A stretch of 64,000 bases of DNA from Trileptium ribeirensis (lineage: Eukaryota; Nematoda; Enoplea; Enoplida; Thoracostomopsidae), in contig JASANE010028981.1 in assembly GCA_030248225.1 (NCBI GenBank), forward strand, positions 1 to 64,000, given 5' to 3'. A program made the translations under genes and the position numbers. Shown here piece after piece: positions 55,501-64,000 of this stretch. Numbering within the stretch: the stretch's first letter is position 1; each line of letters begins with the position of its first letter. Below the pieces are notes generated by a model, which did not search any database, was not told where the DNA came from, and saw nothing but the letters and a program-made list of their open reading frames with translations.

Positions 55501-55800
55501 GTGATTGAGTGAGTGAGTACAGCATGAAGCAGCGCCTTGTATAACTGCTAGGATCGAACGCGATATAAACACGGCCTTTAATTACCATTATGTTCACACA
55601 TATCTATGCGGTCAGCATTTCTCTATGCAATGATTGAGTGATTGAATACAGCATGAAACAACGCCTCGTATAACTGCTACGATCGGACGTAATATAAACG
55701 TGGCCTTTATTTAGCATTATGTTCACACATTTCGATGCAGTCAGCATTTTTATATGCAATGATTGAGTGAGTGGGTGCAGATTGAAAACATGCCTCGTAT

Positions 55801-56244
55801 AAAAATTCACTACATATATCCCTTCTTAAAAAGGTTTTAGTTTAGAGTTTTTATTACCAAATAATCGTAAAAGCATAAATTTTTTTTATTTTTAATCATA
55901 TATTTCCTGCTGACTTCCAATTACTGTCGAGATAAAACATTTTCGTATATTTTTGATATATATCTATATGGTTTTTATTGCTGAGTAAAGTTTCTGACAT
56001 TAATACCAAAGCTTAAAACAGCGGCAATCATGTACGATTACCATCGCTGTTACGCTGTGACATCATTTCCGAATTAAGTTCTAGCTTGTGCAGAGGCACA
56101 TGATGCTATTTTGGTTATATAGTTACACCGCGGCCCAACCCTCAGGGGCTTGACTTTAGTTTGTTTGAAAAGGAATAGCTAAGTGCTGTGGTTCTTGGTG
56201 CTGTATCCCTATGAGTATATTTCGTCCATTTAGGTTTAGTTTTA
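55801..56244. other. Unassigned stretch
   Basis: AT-rich with no gene recognised. A somewhat GC-richer part (56,030-56,200) carries no structure I can name. Confidence 0.35.
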
Positions 56245-56453
56245 GGGCGTGTTCGCATACAGTTGAATCTCACACGGTCCGATTTGTACATCTATTGATA
56301 TACACTGCTCACATTGCATCCGATCCGATCTTATAGCGCACGCGCAATTTTTATTGAATGGTGGTGCGCGAAAAAATACAGCCTGTATACACTCAGTATA
56401 CCATAGCTGCAGATATTTGTTTATATACAATTAGAAGCAGTGTGGACACACCC
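56245..56453. repeat. Short TIR element (209 bp) with GGGCGTGTTCGCA-type ends
   Basis: The left end GGGCGTGTTCGCA and the inverse of the right end GGGTGTGTCCACA match at 10 of 13 bases. The core contains a palindromic-looking GCGCACGCGC / GGTGCGCG part. Ends resemble the GTGTTCAC family at 46,706 and 48,895. No target duplication is clear. Confidence 0.45.
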
Positions 56454-56469
56454 AATCCTTACATTATCA

Positions 56470-56790
56470 TACCTACTCGAGGTCCGAAGTCTTGCAAAGT
56501 GGTTGCCGGGATCTGGAAGTGAGTTGGCCTCTTCGGCTTCCACCGAGGGTCATCCAGGAGGTGAGAAAGGCACTCGTCAGGAGACTTCGGGGCAACGCCC
56601 CAAGGGGTGGATCTGACGCCTCACGGCAGGTACTCCCTGCACCTATGAGCATGTTTGGCCGCATTATGTACATATATAGTGTTATTCGGCTGCTAATCAA
56701 CTTAGTGGTCAAAGGAATTGTTCCCACGGTTTTACAACGGTTTTGGTCTTCGCCCGGCTAAGGCTTAAACTTTTCAAAACGCTCTCTCTG
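56470..56790 (+). repeat. SINE-like interspersed repeat, copy 2 (tentative)
   Basis: See the 42,069 copy for shared blocks. An 89-codon open frame through it (56,492-56,761) is not credible as a gene given the repeat similarity. Confidence 0.35.
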
Positions 56791-57467
56791 CTTGACAGCC
56801 TTTTCTTTGATTAATAAGTTTTTGTTTCTGTGAATTGATAATGGGCGTGTTTTGGTTTTTGTGTGAGATTTATTTTTAGTCTTGATTTAAAATAACAATG
56901 AATTCGACTGTAGTTGTACCAACCGCACAGCGTAGATCAAGGTTGTTGTTTCTTGTTTTATCATACATATAAATGAAGGAATGTGAATAACTATCAGTGT
57001 GGGTACACATGCTTCTATTATATGAATTCATAACTATTCTGTATCTATGTATGTGTAAGCATATATACATATGTATATAGTTTATATATACACTTATTTT
57101 ATTGGAGAGGCGGTGCCATGTATACAGCCATTATATGCGTGTAAACTGTCTGAATGACAAAGGTTATTGAAAAGATATGTGCATCTAAACATAGGAAAAT
57201 ATATGTATGCATGTAATGACAAAACTGAAAAAAGGATGCCAGTTCCGTCACGGAAACTTTACCTTCCGTTCAACCGCGTACCTATCATATAATCGGAACC
57301 CTGGTCTTAGCAAACCCGTTGCCCAATAGGATTGTGTTAGAACAAACTTGCGATATCCCAAGTTGCATTAAAAAAATTGTTACCCTTGCTCTGAATAGTA
57401 GGTTAGTCTTTTTCCTGAAAAGGAAGATTTGTGACTTCGGAATTTGCATGTACGAAGAACCTGTATG
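56791..57467. other. Unassigned stretch
   Basis: T-rich and then AT-rich with TATACATATG runs near 57,060-57,090. Two overlapping short frames at 57,285-57,501 on opposite strands are unsupported. Confidence 0.35.
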
Positions 57468-57570
57468 GTGTAGCCTCAATGGTAGTATCATACGTCTTTA
57501 ACTTAGCCTCAATGGTAGTATCATACGTCTTTAACTTACAATGGTAGTATCATATGTCTTTAACTTTTGA
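57468..57570 (+). repeat. Tandem repeat, three units of about 32-36 bp
   Basis: The phrase CAATGGTAGTATCATACGTC followed by TTTAACTT occurs three times head to tail. Confidence 0.85.
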
Positions 57571-57775
57571 AATATTAATCTCGAAGAGGTATGTGGTTTC
57601 AGAAGGTCTGCTGAGTGTACAACGAAACATGTGTTTTGGCAGTTAACAGTGTCCGGATCTGCTATAAAATTGTTAATATACCCAGCCATATATGCAGAGC
57701 TATCGCCAATGGAATAGGGGTCAGCACTACCTAATATTACATAGTTTTGATATCAGTTAGACTAGAGAAGTTTAA

Positions 57776-58415
57776 AAAATGAAGGGGAATCAGGACCCCC
57801 TGACACCTGTCATTAGCACTCATGGACCCATTTACGCTTTACCCATTATATTAGCTCATTGCCTGTTTTAAATTACCACAGCATTCATTAGCCCTATTTT
57901 AAAAAATGAAAGGGGTCAGGACCCCCTGTCACATGTCATCAGCACGCATGAGCCCATTTACTCTTTACCCATCACATTAGCTCATTACCTATGTTAAATT
58001 ACCACAACATTCATTAGCCCTATTTTAAAAATGAAAGGGGTCAGGACCCCCTGTCACATGTCATCAGCACTCATAAACCCATTTACTCTTTACCCATCAC
58101 ATTAGCTCATTACCTATGTTAAATTACCACAACATTCATTAGCCCTCTTTTAAAAAATGAAATGGGTCAGGACCCCCTGTCACATGTCATCAGCACTCAT
58201 GAGCCCATTTACTCTTTACCCATCACATTAGCTCATTACCTATGTTAAATTACCACAACATTCATTAGCCCTATTTTAAAAAATGAAGGTGGATCAGGAG
58301 CCCTTGTCACATGTCATCAGCACTCATGAACCCATTTACTCCTTGCCCATTACATTAGCTCATTACCTGTTTTAAATTACCACAACATTCATTACCCCTA
58401 TTTTAAAAAATTTCA
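57776..58415 (+). repeat. Tandem repeat, five units of about 125 bp
   Basis: Units start at about 57,776, 57,901, 58,026, 58,152 and 58,277, each with TGAAAGGGGTCAGGACCCCC, GTCACATGTCATCAGCACTC, CATTAGCTCATTACC and ACAACATTCATTAGCCC. The inner three are nearly identical. The GGGGTC/GACCCC pair can form a hairpin in each unit. Confidence 0.9.
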
Positions 58416-61400
58416 CTTTAGTGTGTTTCACGTGATTTCCATGCAATTTTGAATTTGTGTGTGGTATTTAGATTCTTCCCGTTCGTGATCTGAACCTCAT
58501 ATCAGCCTTGACATTTGGGTAATCGGACGTTTCTAATACGACATAGTTATAGCACCAGCAATATTTGGAACTTTAAAAGAGCCTATTACCCATTCTGGTT
58601 CTTGTATTTTGGAAAATATGCTTTTAAAAATAGATATTAAAGTATACGTGTAATTTATTATAGGTAGGTTCATATATATAATATATATGAAAGTAAATAT
58701 ATAGAAAATATACATACTTTCATCTATACATAATTTCTACACATATTTGTTTGTTTATTTAGGATGCAAATACAAAGCCATAGGTATATCTTATTTTAAA
58801 ACATTGTGGTTTATTTAATTTTATCATTTTACTGGTTTTTTTGCACTGCATTCATGCGGTTAGTGTAGATTTCTGTGTTGCCAAGTGATTGATAAATTTA
58901 TCTCTCTGACTAGCATTAATTCAATGAAGCGATGCAGTACTATATCTACAGGCACGCTTAACGAGCATTGGTTACAAATTGTTGGGTCTTTCTTATGGTT
59001 GCTTGCGGTTCATTTTGTATTGGAGAAAATCAAATATAATAATGATGTCCGCCATTCCTGGCTATCGGCTTTTGAGACTGGGTTTTATACCTTTTTCCAG
59101 CCCGAGTTACCTTGAAGGGGAAGGGCAGTATCATCATAACATGATAGCTTAATAGTAAAAGGGGTTTCGTCGTGAAGGCATCCCGGCTCATTTCTAACTA
59201 CGGTAGGGAACAGGGCCTTGTGTCATTTAATTTACCCTGTAGCTTTGTAATAGCGCAACTGACCAACAGATGGTCGGGCCGGTTTCTCCGATGACTCAAA
59301 ATGTTGTTTTTGATCTGTTCTAGCGGCCTCGCAGCGGACCCCAAATTATAACTCTACATCTAGTTTTATTTCTACTGTTAAATCATCTTTTTTTGGCCAT
59401 TTTACGTTATGTGAACTTTATAATATTATTTGCAGCAAACGTATGTGTGGAATGGATTAAACAATTTTACTTATGTAACTTTTAGTACAATGTTACTTAC
59501 GGCTGTCCTGTGCGTGATGATATATTTGACTGCACGCCCTTCCTTTCGTCAACAAGAACTATTGAATCATCATTAAAATTGTAATGTGTTAACAGTTCGA
59601 TTTAGGATTTTCGGTATGACTTATACGAAATTGCAGGTAAGGTGAAATCTCTAAGTTGTGATATCATTAAACATACCTTAAGACCTTATCTAGTGTCAGT
59701 TTTAATATTTTGTCCAGTGGACCTTGCGTTCCACTGTTGTGGAAAATGTAGTAAAAAATTTCAGCGAATGTCAGTTCCTTTCTGATGCCACTTTACCTAG
59801 AACTCATATTAAATTTATGTTCATAGTTAGCTGTTATTTGTTATTATTTGTTATTCCTTAAAGAAAACCAGTAGTAATGCCCAGGAAATAAGGTTATATT
59901 TTCATCAATTATTCCTGAGGGAAACTACGCATAACTCAACTAAATTATCAATAGTTTCATAGTTACTAGCTGCTAATTTATTCTAGCTCATGATTGACAA
60001 CTTCTCTATAACTTTAACATTGTTGTGTTCAATCCAAGCTTATCACTTAATCATTAGACGGTATGTTGAGAAACATGGATGCTGTTTACAAGTTTTAAAA
60101 TAGCCACCACGGAAATAACCTGTGTCACTGCTTAAGATAGCCTTCCATCAAACAGTATCTGCAATGCAAATGACCATAGTGCTCCAAATTCCGCAAAAGA
60201 GCTAACAAAATAATTTTGTAAGAATATATACTTAAACAGGCTCGGAAATTTTATAGAAGCCTTAGAATTAATAATATTGGAGTAAGTATACCCAGTCGTA
60301 GTTATGGGAATATATACGGTGGGTTTTGTACTGTTACACCCATAATTTCATGGTTAAATTACGCATTGAGCGGTAAGTTTTACTGGTGCGACGGTAGTTG
60401 GGACTTCGTCACTAGGTGACGTTTTTATTCTTATAGGCTTGTTCTAAAGTTCATATCCTAATGTCAGGCTAAGCTTGTAAGCCATATGGATTTAGTCTAT
60501 TTATGTCCCTCAAAAGCTTCTTTAGCCCCTTTTACAATGTTTTTCGCAGCGTTTATTAGAAAAATATAACGCATTGATAAGCCGAATTTCATCCAATAAA
60601 AATACAATACAAACAATGGAAGTAACATTTAGCAAAGGGCGTTCACATGTCCAAATTTTAGCCCAATATTTATGCTCAAAATGTGATCAATTTGAAAGAA
60701 AACTGATCAAAATTTGGCTATCATTAATTAGGAAATAATAAAAATGTAAAAATCGGTGTTCGTTAAAAATTTTAATGCAATATTTTGTTAAATTTTTCCC
60801 TAAAAAAAGTTCAATGCTCATTCCACAAACTTTCTGCTCTTCAAAAGCTTGACTAATGTCTACAGGTCAAAATTCCTGAAAATAAAGAAAATATGTTTTC
60901 AAATTTTATTCAAACTTCGAGCTAAATTTTGATCTCCAATTTGACAAAAATTGGCAACGTGTAAAAAGCAGTTTTAATAAAATATCTTGCACGTTTTACA
61001 TTTTTGTCCCGAAGGCAACAGGATAGACTATACTATACTACCGTAACATTCATCAATTTTAAATTAATAATATCTGTTTTGCCGATCTACACGCAACTAC
61101 TGTAATTTAGTAAAATTCTAAAACAAACTTGACATAAAATAGAGCCCACAAAGCAAACTATGAAAAATAGTGAAACCGAATAAAAATGAAGTGTTTTACT
61201 ATCTTTCGAGATGAACAACTTTGGATTTGTTCTTGAGGTGAGTAAAATTTAGTTGAGTTTAAATCAATCTAAAAGCGCTGACTTAAATTTAACTAAATTT
61301 AGCCAGTCCGTTTTGAATTCAGTAAGTGAGTCAGATCGGGTTTTTAGTCTGCGCCCAGTCTCTACTCTCGGTCTGAGCCGAAGCTAAGTCAAACTAAGTC

Positions 61401-62398
61401 AAAATTTAATCACTCGCCGAGATAAACAATTTATAGATCAAATCTGGCTCATTTTTTAGTTAGGAAAAAACTGCCCGACTGAGAGAAATCTTTACTCTGA
61501 ATTTGTAGAGTGCAATATACTAAACGGGGAATTAAGTTATTGTTGTCATTATTCGATGTCAACTTTGAAAGACTATCAGCGTCTTCAATCAAATTTCATT
61601 AATTTCCATGTCACAATGTAATAGAATGAACACAAAAAAGCGGCTATTCAGTAGACATTAAGCAAGCGTAAATGTTAGTTGGAATATTAACTTAACTACC
61701 TGAAGGACATTTTAGAATCGATCGCCAGCTATACTTAGAGAAATTTCCCACGTCGTCTCAAACAAGTTATACTTGTTAGTTGTTTCCAAAGACTAACTAT
61801 GTAACCTTATTTCAATTATACAAGATCCGACGAAGACTGTAGTCAGAAAATATATATAACAACTTTCTGTACTTTATATTGCATGCGCTGAATATACACC
61901 AATCTTACCCACCGTTAACTGTCCCCTAATGCTAATGACTACTGCTCCTGTATATAAACAGTGCACATTTCGAAGCACTGCGGTAAACTGAGTTTTATGT
62001 TGTGGTGTATGTTTGCATGTGCGTTGTTATGCGACCGCTTTGCGATGTTCGTTCCTTAAGGATCCGAGAAACAGCTCTCACAACAATTGAGTGCTTTGCG
62101 TACGTTGCTTGCAATGACACCATCGGCAGATTCGATTCCTGACGCCGGCATCCGTTTGTCAAACATTAAATTGTACACAAATTGATTCAGCACTAAACAG
62201 CTAAAAAGAAGATTAACTACTATATGCGTTATGTAATATATAAATCAAATATATGTATCTGTCAATTTTTATACACATATACATCAACATATATTAAGTA
62301 GTATACAATATGGAAGCCACAGAAGCACAGACCGCCTTCCGAACAAGCTCGTAGCTATGTTATAGGTAAGTTTGACGGAACAACGTAAACCTTTGGTG
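58416..62398. other. Long AT-rich noncoding stretch
   Basis: No gene recognised. The 76-codon frame at 58,885 has no domain I know. Weak inverted similarities to the GTGTTCAC-type elements occur near 60,640. A TATATAAAC box at about 61,952 followed by GC-richer bases to 62,150 could be a promoter, but nothing supports a transcript. Confidence 0.35.
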
Positions 62399-63108
62399 CA
62401 GGGCCAGCGTCAGACATCTCGAGCCAAACCCCACCACCCCCCTCCAAAAAAGTTTTTTCAAGGCCCCCTAACTTCAAAATAAGCCAAAATTTTAAGAGAC
62501 TCAGTGTATATACCATTATATAAATGTAACACGTTCAAAGTTGTAACTTGTGTTCAAACAATACACTATTCTCATCGTTCATCACACATCCATTTCAAAT
62601 TCTAAATAGCTATTTTTCGCGCCTTTTTCTGTGCGAACCGATCGACCAACTCATTCAAATTCAAGCTGCGGGCCGTTTGACTTTCGATAGAGATAATCGC
62701 AAGTCCCGATAGACGTTCATCGTTCATCGTCGATCGGGAAAAGTTTTTATTAGCTTCCGTGAGCAGAAAGCCAGAAACTCAGTTCCGCAGCAGCGACAGC
62801 AGCGACCGTCACGGACAGCGTCAGAAGGATTCCGGGCGAATGTAGTAGTTAGCGTAAGCTTAGCATTTTGGTGCTTCCGATTTGTATTAGAATCCTTAAA
62901 AATTAGAAAACCCCGCGAATCCCGAAATTTTTTGATACTTTAATTTTCAAATTTATTTTGGAAGCACCTAAATGGCATCATATCCAAAAAATAGGGGTCT
63001 CGCAAAAAAATTGGAGTGCCTTCTGTACTTTCTCACTTTCGAGGCCCCCTGGCTCCGACCCCCCTCCTCCCCAATTGGAGAGTATGGGTGATGCTTCAGC
63101 CGGCCCTG
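62399..63108. mobile_element. hAT-like nonautonomous DNA transposon (tentative)
   Basis: The left end CAGGGCCAGCGTCAGACATC and the inverse of the right end CAGGGCCGGCTGAAGCATC match well, and the CAGGGCC-type ends are usual for hAT elements. The 8 bases outside (CTTTGGTG and CTTTCTCT) agree at only four positions, so the target duplication is weak. No transposase frame is inside. Confidence 0.5.
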
Positions 63109-64000
63109 CTTTCTCTATTGCAACTTTAAGACTAAAGAAGAACAGAATAGTTCTCGCGAGAAAACATGATAATCAATAATTCCTCGATACCGCTATAATA
63201 CATGGCTATATAGATATATTTATGTATAAATGTTATATAATAGGATGTTTCTTTAACTATAAAGACATTGTAGCTTCAAGCAATTATATATTATAACCCG
63301 GTCGTCTATAATAGGCACAACTCCTAGAAGACGCAAAAAAACTATTTCGGATTTTTGTAATTTAATTTATGGTTCGTTGCTGGCGGCATCAGCTGCTGTG
63401 ACATTATTTTCGTGTTCTATTTTTTTAACTTAATATAACAATTTGTTCTCAAAGGTTTATATCCTATTTATTTAAATTCCGAATCGTTGATTGAACATGG
63501 ATAATTCTGGTGCTATTAACAAGTACGAGAAGTTTTACTTGGGCTCAATACCTCTTAGTGGACCCGACTGAGCTTCTATGATCACAACTCTTGACGCATC
63601 AACGTCCCAACTCTCGTGAACCAGAATTGATGAATAACTTTTTTTCAACGCTAAAATATTTATAAAATATATTTCATGGTTTTGTATGTCGCTAAGTTAC
63701 AGATAGGCACGTCCGGTGGAATGTCGAAATTTTAGTGTCACAAGCGATTAGAATATTAAAGGGAGTTCCAATGTTCTTATTCTTTGCCTCTTATGGACGC
63801 CGCACACCAATTTCCCATCAAATTTACTTCAAAACTTTTGGAAATTTCTGTTTTTTTACATTCAACATTTACAACTGTTCACTCTTGAACTAACATCAAT
63901 TTTTATTTATTTTAAACTAAAACTCAACTGATCGTTTTATTGTGTTTACTGAAAAAGTCACAAATTCATCGTAGGACCGAAACACTTTATTGCTAAAGTC
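63109..64000. other. Unassigned stretch at the right edge
   Basis: AT-rich with no supported gene. A 24-codon ATG frame at 63,497-63,571 (MDNSGAINKYEK start) is too short to call. Confidence 0.35.

Larger units (their letters stand above)
50455..55800. repeat. Satellite-like array of about 129-bp monomers
   Basis: About 40 monomers share landmarks: CACACATTTC, GTCAGCATTTGTCTATGCAA, TGATTGAGTGAGTGAGTACA, CATGAAACAACGCCTCGTAT, AACGGCTA, GATCGGACGCAATATAAACA and CGGCCTTTA. Two monomer flavours differ in the final part (TTTAGCATTCTG against AATTACCATTATG). A block of about 1.09 kb is duplicated almost exactly (50,511 onwards against 51,597 onwards). Minus-strand open frames over the array (up to 248 codons, with THSL repeats) are products of the repeat and are not annotated as genes. 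Confidence 0.95.

Noticed and set aside
50455..55800. Array considered as CRISPR
   Set aside because: Whole 129-bp monomers repeat without unique spacers, no cas genes, eukaryotic setting.
56492..56761. 89-codon ORF with Arg-rich and hydrophobic parts
   Set aside because: It overlaps a repeat shared with 42,069-42,400 where the frame is not kept.
61940..62160. TATA box and GC-richer stretch as a promoter with exon
   Set aside because: No open frame, donor or other support beyond TATATAAAC.
63497..63571. Short ATG frame resembling a PTB-domain-like start (KYEKFYLGSIPL)
   Set aside because: Only 24 codons with no donor site; resemblance may be chance.

Overview
The window is eukaryotic, repeat-rich DNA from an invertebrate animal. 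It holds decayed LTR retroelements, LINE (non-LTR) fragments, minisatellites, short inverted-repeat elements and one plausible spliced host exon. LINE families with a PHD-type ORF1 and a CsRn1-like Ty3/gypsy pol would fit a flatworm, but an RNase H-bearing I/R1-like LINE fragment and the dipteran-looking AT-rich microsatellites would fit an arthropod. I cannot place it further.

Region 1 (1 to about 13.1 kb, + strand) is the most remarkable part: a large, decayed, envelope-bearing Ty3/gypsy-like element, cut by the window at its 5' end. Reading order is the gag zinc knuckle, a very long acidic open frame, an envelope-like glycoprotein (signal peptide, furin-type site, fusion-peptide-like segment, membrane anchor), aspartic protease, reverse transcriptase, RNase H, a proline-rich linker, integrase, and a 3' accessory reading frame with a proline-rich part, a NADAR domain and a possible SGNH/GDSL-like domain. 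Envelope lies before protease-pol instead of after it, and its membrane anchor is in one open frame with the protease. The combination with a NADAR domain is the leading candidate for an undescribed system. Stops, frameshifts, a deletion in RT and lost catalytic residues show this copy is dead.

Region 2 (about 13.1 to 25.8 kb) has no recognisable gene. It starts after a purine tract with a probable long 3' LTR or UTR full of short near-perfect hairpins. It then holds an extraordinary tract with no G for 640 nt (17,415-18,054), a segment bounded by CCGGAA-rich palindromes, and a 393-bp tandem duplication.

Region 3 (25.8 to 31.4 kb) is a LINE cluster: an ORF1 with a PHD-like finger, two CR1-like copies that share a near-identical 5' segment but have divergent RT ends, and between them the 3' end of an I/R1-like LINE with RNase H. 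Each CR1-like copy ends with a similar GCCGAT/ATCGGC hairpin.

Region 4 (31.4 to 40 kb) has a second hairpin cluster, a large imperfect inverted repeat (arms of about 1.5 kb around a 1.46-kb spacer holding a third diverged copy), and a truncated minus-strand CsRn1-like pol abutting the right arm.

Region 5 (40 to 64 kb) is mostly AT-rich noncoding DNA with tandem repeats: 3 x 101 bp, 7 x 89 bp, a 5.3-kb array of about 129-bp monomers with two large (GAGT)n expansions and a 1.1-kb higher-order duplication, and 5 x about 125 bp. It also has several small inverted-repeat elements, a tRNA-Glu-like relic, a hAT-like element near the right end, and a GC-rich open exon with a strong splice donor at 45,797-45,999, the best candidate host-gene piece.
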